From Bdellovibrio sp. ArHS (lineage in GTDB: Bacteria > Bdellovibrionota > Bdellovibrionia > Bdellovibrionales > Bdellovibrionaceae), in the NCBI RefSeq assembly GCF_000786105.1, contig NZ_JTEV01000016.1, forward strand, positions 124,001 to 188,000: a stretch of DNA of 64,000 nucleotides, given 5' to 3'. Positions 37,050 through 45,157 of the stretch are shown here, one piece after another (within the stretch, counting starts at the first letter, position 1; every line of letters starts with the position of its first letter). The translations under genes were made by a program, and so were the position numbers. The notes under the pieces are model-generated. The model was not told the origin of the DNA, ran no database searches, and was given only the letters and a program-made list of their open reading frames with translations.

Positions 37050-37394
37050 ATTATTAAAGTAGGGAATTTCAATCACCGATCTGAAGCCATTTTTCATGGT
37101 CATCGTGGTGGTGATTCTGCGCAGGGATTCGATGGTTTGTCCCCCCCGGCCAACAAGATGTCCGTAGCTGTCCTGGCGGCAGTCGATTTTGAATATCGTG
37201 GTTCGTTCTGCGACGTGGAATTCGATGGAAAGCTTTTCGTCCTCTGGCAAAATATTACTTAGAATCGTTTTTAACAGAGCACAGATTTCCTGGCGAAGAA
37301 GGGTCTTTCTTTCTTCATTGTCCAGAACTTCGAGTTCCTCAGATGCTTTTCTTCCTTTGATCTTTACTATTTGAATTTTCGTTTCATCCGACAT
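37038..37394 (-). CDS. KH-domain RNA-binding protein (KhpA-like)
   Basis: 118 residues. The C-terminal half is a KH domain with the GxxG loop VGRGGQTIESLRR (G82-G85) and final SVIEIPYF. The N-terminus is charged and helical. KhpA proteins bind many RNAs and influence cell division and translation in other bacteria. GGGGG sits 5-6 bases before the ATG. A second, shorter KH paralogue is at 63085. It is convergent with and overlaps the P-type ATPase gene by 12 bases. Confidence 0.8.
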   Translation of the reverse strand: MSDETKIQIVKIKGRKASEELEVLDNEERKTLLRQEICALLKTILSNILPEDEKLSIEFHVAERTTIFKIDCRQDSYGHLVGRGGQTIESLRRITTTMTMKNGFRSVIEIPYFNNSSR

Positions 37395-37652
37395 TTTTAC
37401 CCCCTTTCACTAAACTAACTTTTGGGGAAGTCAAAAAAAAGTCCCCCTGAACCTTAAATTGTTTCCCATTGAAATGGTGGAGATCAATAAACAGGCGTTT
37501 CTTCACCAATAGCTTTTGGGACGACTCAGTATGACCTAAATCCGGCTGAGGATTTGTGTCTGGCAAGATTTAAGAATTTGCTAGAAACAGAAAGTGTTTG
37601 GGAACAATGGCCTTTTTCCATAAGCTTTGCTTAACTGATTCAGGGAGTTGCA

Positions 37653-38441
37653 ATGCCGGTACTTCATGCACAAAAACGACTTGTCGAACAATTGATTGCG
37701 GACTTCAAGAGTAGAAACAACAAGAATCCGAAGTTTTCTTTGCGGGCCTATGCGCGAACTTTGGGGGTCAGTCCCACCTCTTTGTCGCAAATAATGAGTG
37801 GAAAACGCAAACTCACCTATCCTGTGGCCGTGGTCATTTTTGATAAAGTCGCAATGGATCCGAAAGACCGTGATCAGGCTTTATCAGTTCTCAGAACTCA
37901 TATGCAGGATGAGCGTAGACGGAAGACAAAATACGACGTTATCGAAGTTGAAGCGCCGGTCAGTAAAGTGTCACTAAGCTGGCTTGAAATGGCGATTACT
38001 CCTTTCATGTCCACACCTCATTACAATGGCGGAGCTGAGAGCATCGCCCGGTACTTCGGCGTTTCAAAACAAGAGGCGAGCAATGCCTTAAAACATCTTG
38101 AGCAGATGCAGATTGTTGAATGGAAAGACGGGGGATATCGGGAAGTATTTAAAGCGGAGCTGCGCTACGGCTCCGAACGAATGCCCACGGAAGTTGTCAA
38201 AAAGCTTCGTTTGGAAAGCCTGGAAAGAACTCGTGAGCTTGTTTCTCGGAACCCTCCCGAAGATCAGGGTTTTATGGGTGTGTCCTATATGGCAGTGTCT
38301 GAGCAGCATAAAACAAAAGCCCTGAACGAGCTGCAGTCCTTTGTCAAAAACTTCAGGAAGAAGTATGGCACCATAGGCGAAGCCGATGAAATCTTCTTAC
38401 TCTCTGTAAATTTTCTTTCTTTTGCGCAACAAGGAAAATAA
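37653..38441 (+). CDS. TIGR02147/DUF4423 family putative regulator
   Basis: 262 residues. An N-terminal helix-turn-helix-like segment (FSLRAYARTLGVSPTSLSQIMSGKRKL) is followed by a winged-helix-like region (IARYFGVSKQEASNALKHLEQMQIVEW) and the conserved C-terminus MGVSYMAVSEQHKTKALNEL. This matches my memory of TIGR02147, a family abundant in Bdellovibrio and Fibrobacter. It is probably a DNA-binding regulator; its targets are unknown. It has GGGAG about 6 bases upstream. Confidence 0.8.
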   Translation: MPVLHAQKRLVEQLIADFKSRNNKNPKFSLRAYARTLGVSPTSLSQIMSGKRKLTYPVAVVIFDKVAMDPKDRDQALSVLRTHMQDERRRKTKYDVIEVEAPVSKVSLSWLEMAITPFMSTPHYNGGAESIARYFGVSKQEASNALKHLEQMQIVEWKDGGYREVFKAELRYGSERMPTEVVKKLRLESLERTRELVSRNPPEDQGFMGVSYMAVSEQHKTKALNELQSFVKNFRKKYGTIGEADEIFLLSVNFLSFAQQGK

Positions 38442-38443
38442 AA

Positions 38444-38463
38444 AAGCCCGCGTAGGCGGGCTT
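38444..38463 (-). terminator. Terminator of the CxxCH protein gene
   Basis: AAGCCCGC (38444-38451), loop GTAG, GCGGGCTT (38456-38463). On the minus strand it runs into TTTTTTATTTT. It may also serve the convergent regulator gene. Confidence 0.75.
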
Positions 38464-38469
38464 GGGGAT

Positions 38470-39600
38470 CTATTTCTTCATCTTTTGAATAAGCTCTTTC
38501 ATGCTCTTCAGTTCGCGATCGACATCTTTGGGAAGATGCGTGCCGGAAGAACCCGTGTAGGCCATCGTGACCAAGTCTTGATATTCCTTCAGGCAGGAGG
38601 GGGCGATAGCGGAGGCTGGATGTTCCAGAACACATTGTTTGAGGTAGAGTTCTGGTAGCGAATAAAAGGCTTTTTGTTCGTAGCGTCTTTCGCAGAAAGA
38701 AAGCCAGTATAAAATATCCGGTTTAAGAGGCGTATCAGGATACTGATCCAGGTATTTATAAAGTACGCTGGAAATTTTCAGATAGGCGATGTCTTTTTGT
38801 GGGGAAAATTCAAAGTCCCCTTGCAGTTCGTCTTTAAGTTCAGTCTCAACATATTTTTTTAGTTCGGCCTGTTGGTCGGCATTGAACTCAGCGTAGCCTT
38901 CTTTCTTCATTTTTTCGGCTGCTTTTTTAAAACCTGCGATTTTTTTCTTCAGGAGCTCAGGCAGCTGTTTGTTCTTTTGATTCTTTTCTAAGGACTTGAT
39001 GAGGCCAGGTAGATCTCTTTTGACTCGAACAAAGTAGTAAACTTTGCGAGCGACAGCCTTTTCGACGTTTTCAAAAGGCACTCCGTTACCGGGATAGTCA
39101 GCGATGACCTCGTCGTAAAGAGGCACGGCTTTGTCGAAGTTGCGGACGATAAATAAGAATTCAGCTTCGTCATAAGGCTTTGTCAGCGCATGTTCTTTAT
39201 TGAAAAACTCAAACTTTGTCGATGTGGCCGGCAGTTGGGTGTGGCAGGACATGCACACACTCAAAGTCGAACGCAGCATCCACAGTGAATAGTCTTTATT
39301 GCCGACGCGATAGATAAGTTCCGCTTCTTTTAGCTGCTGATTCAAAGCATTGCTGGAAATGGCAAATCCCGATTTTTTGATTTTTCCCTCATGCGAGATC
39401 TTTTCACTCAAAGACACCATGTTCTTTAATGATTCGTCGATCTTTTCGAAGTTTTTCGGATCGCGATACTCGACGTCAGAAACGATATAAGGTTTTAATA
39501 CGAAAATCTCTTTGAGCATTTGATCCATGTAGGGTTTAACTTCCCCCTGAGCCCACGAACCAAAACCAAAAAACACCACAAGACTTAAAAACTTCGCCAT
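38470..39600 (-). CDS. Secreted helical protein with one CxxCH motif
   Basis: 376 residues with signal peptide MAKFLSLVVFFGFGSWAQG. Residues 116-120 are CMSCH, the attachment motif of c-type haem. Around it the protein is helical (residues 22-160). The remainder looks TPR-like (EAEFLFIVRNFDKAVPLYDEVIADYPG, PDILYWLSFCERRYEQKAFYSLPELYLKQCV). The likely role is a periplasmic monohaem protein or a scaffold. The fold after the haem motif suggests protein interaction rather than a small soluble cytochrome. It carries its own terminator. Confidence 0.75.
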   Translation of the reverse strand: MAKFLSLVVFFGFGSWAQGEVKPYMDQMLKEIFVLKPYIVSDVEYRDPKNFEKIDESLKNMVSLSEKISHEGKIKKSGFAISSNALNQQLKEAELIYRVGNKDYSLWMLRSTLSVCMSCHTQLPATSTKFEFFNKEHALTKPYDEAEFLFIVRNFDKAVPLYDEVIADYPGNGVPFENVEKAVARKVYYFVRVKRDLPGLIKSLEKNQKNKQLPELLKKKIAGFKKAAEKMKKEGYAEFNADQQAELKKYVETELKDELQGDFEFSPQKDIAYLKISSVLYKYLDQYPDTPLKPDILYWLSFCERRYEQKAFYSLPELYLKQCVLEHPASAIAPSCLKEYQDLVTMAYTGSSGTHLPKDVDRELKSMKELIQKMKK

Positions 39601-39674
39601 AGAAGCCCCCCCAACAAAATCTAAAAGACGTGGACCTGCAATGCAAGCCCGGCGTCTTTACCTGAATAAAAAAA

Positions 39675-40598
39675 TTAGGAACGTACGACGACCACTGGTA
39701 CTTTGGCAGTGGCGACCATCGCACGCAAGTTGCTTCCAAGCACGGTGCTGGCGATAATGCCATGGCTTTGATGACCCATGAAGATTAATTGCGTTTTGTC
39801 TCCGGCATAAGCCAATGCGGCTTCGACCAGATTCGCCTTTTCCGATTCGATGTGGAAAGAGCAGTCCAGGCCTTTCTTTTTAAGGCGTTCGATTTTCTTA
39901 GTCATCGAGACTTCGGCGTCTTTTTTCATGTCGTCGAAGATCGTGTTGAAGGTCGGCAAAGCTTCGCCAGAGGCATAGGCAAACTGTTGTGCCGTACTCA
40001 TTGTTTCCGCCAGCGAATAATAGAAAGTCAGACTTGCGCCGGTCTTTTGCGCGAAGCTCACCGCATAGGTTTCTGCCGCACGGCACTTTTTAGTAAGATC
40101 CGTCACCACAAGGTAGTGCTTCTTTTTGTGTTCTCCCAAGTGGAAGTCTTCTTTTAAAGCTCCAGGGCCAAGAATGAATGCCGGGCGTTTGACATTGCGG
40201 ACAACCTCTTCGGCCGTACTGCCCAGGAAGAATCTTTCGATTCCCTGAAGGGAGCGCGTGCCTAACACAAGTCCTTCAAAGTTTTCTTTGGTCACAAGTT
40301 TAACGATCTCTTCAATAGGCCAACCCAGCTTGACAAAGAGTTTGCCAGGTCTTTGAAAGTTACGAAGAACGGGTGCATATTTCTCTGTAAGTGAGTCTAC
40401 AAATTTCCTTCTGCTGTCCCCATTCAACATTTTTTTCGCAAGATGCTCATTCAGATGATGCACGTAGACTAAGTCCACGGGGCATTCCAGCATAACGGAA
40501 AGATCGGAGCCAAGTCTTTGTACTAAGGCCGATCTTTTTTTGGCTTGTTCGTCTGTCGCGTGAGGTTCGTCGGCAACCAGAATAGAACGTGGGATCAT
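39675..40598 (-). CDS. Tandem universal stress protein
   Basis: 307 residues with two UspA domains (about 1-145 and 155-305). The second has the ATP-binding loop pattern G-x2-G-x9-G(S/T) in MGHQSHGIIASTVLGSNLRAMV, ending VPVVVVRS. The first has GTRSLQGIERFFLGSTAEEVV. Tandem UspA proteins respond to stress, starvation or redox change. It is transcribed alone. CAAGGAGA is close upstream of the ATG. Confidence 0.88.
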   Translation of the reverse strand: MIPRSILVADEPHATDEQAKKRSALVQRLGSDLSVMLECPVDLVYVHHLNEHLAKKMLNGDSRRKFVDSLTEKYAPVLRNFQRPGKLFVKLGWPIEEIVKLVTKENFEGLVLGTRSLQGIERFFLGSTAEEVVRNVKRPAFILGPGALKEDFHLGEHKKKHYLVVTDLTKKCRAAETYAVSFAQKTGASLTFYYSLAETMSTAQQFAYASGEALPTFNTIFDDMKKDAEVSMTKKIERLKKKGLDCSFHIESEKANLVEAALAYAGDKTQLIFMGHQSHGIIASTVLGSNLRAMVATAKVPVVVVRS

Positions 40599-40781
40599 AT
40601 GCAGTCTCCTTGTTTTATATAAGTCATAACAGAAGATTTCCTAAAACTGAAATCTTATGGCTGACACGGGGTTTATGATCCAGGACATATTCCGGGGGTC
40701 TACACGGTGGTATTTATTCAATTGAGCTCGGATGCTCATTCAAGATGAAGCGAAAGGCTCACAACCACAAAAGGAGTATTT

Positions 40782-41174
40782 ATGAAAATCGCAAAATTAA
40801 TATTGGCAGCCATGGTTTCTATGAGTCTGAACGCATTTGCTGGTCAAGCAGAGCCAGTTGAAAAAGAAGTGCAGATTGGCATCAACGGTGTTTACGTTCC
40901 AGGCGGTTTCGATTCTGCGTCTGACGTCTTTGTGGTTGTGAACGGAATTTTCCAAAACGGATGCTATAAATGGAAAAGAGCGGATGTGAGCCACTTGGAT
41001 ACCTATTCTCATGAAATCAAGTCCATCGCCTCTGTCAGCCCTGGCATGTGTTTGATGGTCTTGATCCCATTCCAAAAAGAAGTTCGTTTGGGTAAATTCG
41101 CTGCCGGCAAACACGTTTTGCGTTTCGAAAATGGCGACGGAACTTACCTTGAAAAATCTTTGATCGTTGAGTAG
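40782..41174 (+). CDS. Small secreted beta-rich protein, unknown
   Basis: 130 residues with signal peptide MKIAKLILAAMVSMSLNAFA. The mature protein is beta-rich (VQIGINGVYVPGGFD, DVFVVVNGIFQNGCYKWKRADV) with two cysteines (NGCYKW and PGMCLMV) that may form a disulfide. AAAAGGAG is about 5 bases upstream of the ATG. It is followed by a lipoprotein peptidase gene in the same direction after a hairpin. No family is recognised. Confidence 0.75.
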   Translation: MKIAKLILAAMVSMSLNAFAGQAEPVEKEVQIGINGVYVPGGFDSASDVFVVVNGIFQNGCYKWKRADVSHLDTYSHEIKSIASVSPGMCLMVLIPFQKEVRLGKFAAGKHVLRFENGDGTYLEKSLIVE

Positions 41175-41198
41175 CTAATTCAATAATCACGGTTCGCA

Positions 41199-41222
41199 AA
41201 AGGGATCTGCAAAGGTCCCTTT
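41199..41222 (+). terminator. Weak hairpin between two secreted-protein genes
   Basis: AAAGGGA (41199-41205) pairs with TCCCTTT (41216-41222), followed by GTGATTTC. A poor T tract makes it an attenuator at best. Confidence 0.35.
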
Positions 41223-41252
41223 GTGATTTCATGTCACTGAGGGGCGCGCTCC

Positions 41253-42611
41253 ATGAAAAAACTTATTCTTATTGCTGTTTTATTTTTGGTGTCGTGTGGA
41301 GAAAAAAAAGGTCTGCAACCTATCGAATGGCGTAAAGGTGAGCCGCCGTCAGCCCTGCAAAGCCTCAATGACGTAAATTTAACTCTGCCCTCGAAAATGC
41401 AATCCTTGGACGAAGTCGTCGAACTTCGCGAGCAGAGAGTGCAGGGTGTTCCGGTAGAAAATAGTTTTGTCAAAAATCTGAAAGATTCTACCGGGGACGA
41501 CGTTCTGGTGCGGGCATCCGTCTCGTTAGAAGAGGGGAAATTAAGTCAACTTAAACTTGACGAGTTTGCCTTGAAGAAAGTGTCCATTGCCAAGGATTTA
41601 AAAACGGCTTTCCCTATTTTTCGTAAATTTGCCCCAGAAAAAATTGAGATGATCGTAGCCTACAATCGTGGTTTCTATGAACCATTATGGCGAGTGGTTT
41701 ATACTGATCAAAAAGGGGTTCCTTGGGAAGTGCGTTTGAGTCGCCTGCTTGAGGTTCGCGGCGTGAAAAGAGTGGGCTCGCAGTTTCATGACACTGTTGC
41801 CGCCATTTTCCCTAAAGGTCCCAAAAAAAGTCAGATCCAAGAAGTGGTGCTGAAAGATTTAAGAGCACAACCAACGTTGGCGAATTCTCGCCTTCTTGTG
41901 AGCTCGCAAGCCTCTGCGAAAATCGTCAGCGTGACTGAACCACTGAAATTCAATCCCCAAGACAGCCGCTTTGATCAAGTGCAGGTGTTCTATTTTATTG
42001 AAGAGTCTTTAAAGTGGTTCGAAAATAAACTGAACGTGAAAATTCCTTTTCAGCTTCAAGCAGAGATCCATGTCGGCGCTCCGGAAAAAACCAATGCGGC
42101 CTTCTATTATCAAGGCAAAATTCGACTCGGTGCCGGGGATGATGAGTTCTATTCTCGCATTCCGCAGGATCCTTCCATTGTCGTGCATGAAAGTGTGCAT
42201 GCCCTGATTGAGGCGGTGGCGCGACTGCCTTACGAAGGGGAGGGCGGTTCTTTGAACGAGGCATTCGCAGATTTTTTCACCGCCTCTCAACTTAATAACC
42301 CTAACATGGGCGAAACGGCCTATTTAAAGGGGCCGTTCCGTCGCTCTGTTGTGAATGATTTGAAGCTGTCGGATAAGAACGGCGGTCTTTATCATGACTC
42401 GGGAATTGTCAGTGGAACTTTGTGGTCTTTAGCGACTCGATTTGGCCCTGACCGGGGACGACAAATTGCTCTTTTGACTTTGAATCGGCTGGTACCATCC
42501 AGTGATTTTCAGGATTTTGGCGTGCATCTTCGCGAGGTCCTGCCGCTGGTATTGAGCACGGAAGAAGATCTTCAGGCCGCGCGCGCCATTTTGGCTGAAA
42601 GGGGGTTCTGA
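41253..42611 (+). CDS. Lipoprotein metallopeptidase, M4-like (gluzincin)
   Basis: 452 residues with a lipoprotein signal LILIAVLFLVSC. A propeptide-like region (about 40-200) is followed by a zinc-peptidase domain: HESVH at residues 312-316 and, 19-20 residues later, SLNEAFADFF, which supplies the third ligand Glu as in thermolysin/fungalysin relatives. YHDSGIVSGTLWSLATRFG near the C-terminus resembles the catalytic His region of M4 enzymes. It likely cleaves peptides at the outer face of the cell, plausibly during predation. Its stop codon overlaps the start of the next gene by one base. Confidence 0.82.
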   Translation: MKKLILIAVLFLVSCGEKKGLQPIEWRKGEPPSALQSLNDVNLTLPSKMQSLDEVVELREQRVQGVPVENSFVKNLKDSTGDDVLVRASVSLEEGKLSQLKLDEFALKKVSIAKDLKTAFPIFRKFAPEKIEMIVAYNRGFYEPLWRVVYTDQKGVPWEVRLSRLLEVRGVKRVGSQFHDTVAAIFPKGPKKSQIQEVVLKDLRAQPTLANSRLLVSSQASAKIVSVTEPLKFNPQDSRFDQVQVFYFIEESLKWFENKLNVKIPFQLQAEIHVGAPEKTNAAFYYQGKIRLGAGDDEFYSRIPQDPSIVVHESVHALIEAVARLPYEGEGGSLNEAFADFFTASQLNNPNMGETAYLKGPFRRSVVNDLKLSDKNGGLYHDSGIVSGTLWSLATRFGPDRGRQIALLTLNRLVPSSDFQDFGVHLREVLPLVLSTEEDLQAARAILAERGF

Positions 42612-42982
42612 TGCTTGCGAACTCGATCCTAGGACTGTGGATTTTCACCAGTCTGATCTATCAGGGTGAACCGATGCCTTTGCCGAACCCCTCTTTGAAA
42701 ATTCAGTATCAGTTCGAAGATACGGGAATGAACACTCTGCGCTATCACCGTGAAGGCGAGCAAGGGTTCTGTGAGCGTCGCGCCCTCTATGAATTTTCCG
42801 AAGGAAAACTGGTGCAACAGGTCGTCTGGGTGAATCCTCAGAACGCTTTTAGCTGTCATCAGGATATGGACATGCGCTTGGGCTATCAAAGCTGGTCGAA
42901 AGCTTGGCTAAAGGACGGGAAGTTTTATCTGGCAGTTCAGATGGGTGAAGAAAATCTGATCTACGTTTGGGAAAAAAACTGA
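42611..42982 (+). CDS. Small protein coupled to the peptidase, unknown
   Basis: 123 residues. The ATG shares one base with the upstream TGA, so translation is coupled. A hydrophobic N-terminus (MLANSILGLWIFTSLIYQG) could be a signal or anchor. The rest is beta-type (LKIQYQFEDTGMNTLRYHREGEQGFCERRALYEF). No family is recognised. It is possibly a partner or inhibitor of the peptidase, but only position suggests this. Confidence 0.7.
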   Translation: MLANSILGLWIFTSLIYQGEPMPLPNPSLKIQYQFEDTGMNTLRYHREGEQGFCERRALYEFSEGKLVQQVVWVNPQNAFSCHQDMDMRLGYQSWSKAWLKDGKFYLAVQMGEENLIYVWEKN

Positions 42983-43044
42983 AGAACCTTTGGGCTTTTG
43001 GCAAAAAGAAGATATCCTAAAGAGGACCTAAAGAAGGGAACTCT

Positions 43045-43434
43045 ATGAAGCATCTTAAATTGATCGTAATCGTCGTCACGGCGTTGTTCTCATCGCTGAC
43101 TTTGGCGCAAGAGCCTCCGCGTCCCGGCGACCCTCAGTTCGGCGCAGAGGGGCGTTTGCTGATTCTTAAAGTGGTGCCTGGTGATCGAACCGCCAAACTT
43201 TTCTTCGTGGGAAAGAAGGCCGCCGAACTCGACTTCAACAAAGATCATAAACTTCTTTCCGTCACCGCCCTTAAGAACGGCCAAACCGAGACTTTGCAAT
43301 TTAAAAATAACGGAGACTCTTACGAGGTCTTCGGTCTTCCTGGTGGAAAAGAACCTTATTCGCTGGGTGTAAAGTCTGAAGTTAAAGGCAAGGTTGAAGA
43401 ACTTAAGGTGAAGATTCAGCCCGCAAAGCCTTAG
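43045..43434 (+). CDS. Small secreted protein, unknown
   Basis: 129 residues with signal peptide MKHLKLIVIVVTALFSSLTLA. The mature part is basic, lacks cysteine and has beta-type segments (LLILKVVPGDRTAKLFFVG, ETLQFKNNGDSYEVFGL). GAAGGGAA precedes the ATG by about 6 bases. It is convergent with the CsoR-type regulator gene, 15 bases apart. No family is recognised. Confidence 0.7.
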   Translation: MKHLKLIVIVVTALFSSLTLAQEPPRPGDPQFGAEGRLLILKVVPGDRTAKLFFVGKKAAELDFNKDHKLLSVTALKNGQTETLQFKNNGDSYEVFGLPGGKEPYSLGVKSEVKGKVEELKVKIQPAKP

Positions 43435-43449
43435 CGTTTTACGGACGAG

Positions 43450-43710
43450 TTAAATATATTTTGTGATTTCCTTGATCTCGTCCAGATCAATATTTTTGTG
43501 ATTGCCGTCCAGGCAGTGCTCGATGTGATCGTGAATATAAACGCTTTTCGCCGCAGCAATTGCCTTGGTGACGGCGTGGAGTTGGCGCGCAACATCGACG
43601 CATTCTCGCTGCTCTTCAAGCATCGCAATCACAGTTTCCAGATGCCCTTTGGCGCGCTTTAACCTTTTCGAAACATCCTCGTGACTTGCATGTTGCTTTT
43701 TGTTTGACAT
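43450..43710 (-). CDS. CsoR/InrS-type metal-sensing repressor
   Basis: 86-residue all-helical DUF156 repressor. The metal ligands are C37, H62 and C66, with the same spacing as the Cu(I) triad C-H-C of CsoR and the Ni(II) sensor InrS. The Ni/Co sensor RcnR has His at the third position. The basic helix VSKRLKRAKGHLETV gives DNA contacts. It is divergent from the ferroportin gene, with a palindromic G/C-tract operator between them. Copper, nickel or iron could be the inducer; the ferroportin neighbour favours nickel, cobalt or iron. Confidence 0.85.
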   Translation of the reverse strand: MSNKKQHASHEDVSKRLKRAKGHLETVIAMLEEQRECVDVARQLHAVTKAIAAAKSVYIHDHIEHCLDGNHKNIDLDEIKEITKYI

Positions 43711-43718
43711 GTGCTAAA

Positions 43719-43737
43719 TATCCCCTCCCCGGGGATA
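43719..43737. promoter_or_regulatory. CsoR/RcnR-type operator
   Basis: TATCCCCTCCCCGGGGATA: 7-base inverted repeats around TCCCC, a C/G tract flanked by A/T-rich ends as in CsoR-family operators. It lies 8 bases from the regulator start and 2 bases from the ferroportin start, so binding would block both genes. Confidence 0.7.
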
Positions 43738-43739
43738 GG

Positions 43740-45041
43740 ATGTCAAGAGTGATGAAAAAGTTATTTACGATGGAAACCCAGATTCTTTTAGGCCGTTTGC
43801 TGACAAGGTCCGGCGACCAGGCTTGGGATTTTGTTATTCCTTTCGCACTTCTGCATGTCTTTCCGGGGAAGATTCAAATCGCCGCTCTTTATTATCTACT
43901 TATCAAAATCGGCGGCTTTCTGCTAACGCCTTGGGTGGGACGCTGGATTGATACCAATCAACGTCTGCGGGTTGTGAAGGCCGGCGTCTGGATTCAATTT
44001 GTTGCCGTTCTTGGTGGTGTCGTTATTTTCTATGTGCTTGATGAAGCTGTTCATACGGGCGCGCCGTCGGATTTATGGATTGCCACTTTGTTTTTGCTAC
44101 TTTCTGGCGTGGGGATTTTAGCGTCATTGGGTTCGTTGATCACCGATATTAGTGTTGGCAACGATCTGGCTCCAACCCTGGTGCCCGCGGAAAAATTAAC
44201 CTATTTCAACAGTTGGTTACGGCGTATTGATTTGGGGACAGAGGTGGGTGCACCGATTGTTGCTGGCGTTCTTTTTTCTTTGAGCTCGGTGTACAGTCAC
44301 CACTTCGGTCTGTTTTTGATTGCTCTTTGGAACATGCTTTCTTTTGCCCCGGAATATCTGCTTTTGACCAACGTGATTAAAAAGTCCGGTCTGAAAAACA
44401 AAGAAGTCAGTTCGGCGAAAAGCTGGGCCGAACTTTTTTATTTTAATTGGAAGGACTCTTTAACGAGCCCGATTTTCTGGTTGATCTTCAGTTACGCTCT
44501 GTTGTGGCTGTCGGTCCTCAGTCCACATGGTGTTTTGTTAGCAGGATATCTGAAAGACAAAATGGCGTTGCCGGAAGCCGAGATCGGAGTTTTTCGCGGA
44601 CTGGGGGCGATCTTTGGGCTGTTCTCGACTTTGAGTTTTCCAGTGTTGGTAAAAAAAGTCGGACTGATTGAAAGTTCAAAAGTGCACCTGGCTTTTCAAG
44701 CACTCACCCTTTGCGTGGGCATCGTGGCGTTTTCGTTCGGGACCTCCTGGAGCACTTACATCTTTTTATCCTGCATCTTGCTTTCGCGAATCGGTCTGTA
44801 TGGCTTTTCCAACGGAGAGTTTGAGTTGCGGCAAAGAATGATTCCCGAGGGAAAAAGAGGACAGCTCAATTCCTTCAGTCACTTGACGACGACTTTGGCG
44901 ACGCTTTTGCTTTTTGGCGCGGGCAGTGTTCTTTCGAGCACCAGCGACTTTAAATATCTGGTGTATGCATCGCTCGCTGCCGTTCTTCTGGCAAATGTGG
45001 TCTTTCTAAGATGGGCTAAAGCGACCGAGGGTGGAATATAA
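43740..45041 (+). CDS. Ferroportin, BbFPN-like divalent metal exporter
   Basis: About 434 residues of a major-facilitator-fold exporter. The sequence follows B. bacteriovorus ferroportin as I remember it almost throughout: LGRLLTRSGDQAWDFV near the N-terminus, with the aspartate corresponding to BbFPN D24, SLGSLITDISVGNDLAP, LTYFNSWLRRIDLGTEVGAP, LWLSVLSPHGVLLAGYLKD and LSRIGLYGFSNGEFELRQR. BbFPN exports Fe(II) and also carries Ni or Co. The start could be 43740 or 43752 (MKKLF); the latter fits the BbFPN N-terminus equally well. It is controlled by the adjacent CsoR-type repressor through the shared operator. Confidence 0.92.
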   Translation: MSRVMKKLFTMETQILLGRLLTRSGDQAWDFVIPFALLHVFPGKIQIAALYYLLIKIGGFLLTPWVGRWIDTNQRLRVVKAGVWIQFVAVLGGVVIFYVLDEAVHTGAPSDLWIATLFLLLSGVGILASLGSLITDISVGNDLAPTLVPAEKLTYFNSWLRRIDLGTEVGAPIVAGVLFSLSSVYSHHFGLFLIALWNMLSFAPEYLLLTNVIKKSGLKNKEVSSAKSWAELFYFNWKDSLTSPIFWLIFSYALLWLSVLSPHGVLLAGYLKDKMALPEAEIGVFRGLGAIFGLFSTLSFPVLVKKVGLIESSKVHLAFQALTLCVGIVAFSFGTSWSTYIFLSCILLSRIGLYGFSNGEFELRQRMIPEGKRGQLNSFSHLTTTLATLLLFGAGSVLSSTSDFKYLVYASLAAVLLANVVFLRWAKATEGGI

Positions 45042-45122
45042 GAGCTCGGGTCTTGTTCCGCGAAATACCACGCCAATTGCGAATTAAATACATGAAAATC
45101 CGTTGTATTCCCAGATTGTAAC

Positions 45123-45150
45123 TAAGGTTCCCATAGATGGGTTCCGATAA
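45123..45150 (+). promoter_or_regulatory. Sigma-28-like promoter of the third fibre operon
   Basis: TAAG (45123-45126), 16 bases, TCCGATAA (45143-45150). A start about 7 bases downstream would be at or next to the ATG at 45158, giving a leaderless transcript. The spacer is one base longer than in the other copies. Confidence 0.5.
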
Positions 45151-45157
45151 GAAGAGT

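Noticed and set aside
45137-45157. ATG 45137 as start of the third fibre
   Set aside because: It lies inside the presumed promoter. The later ATG gives a compact signal peptide matching the other fibres. The earlier start stays possible if the promoter is spurious.
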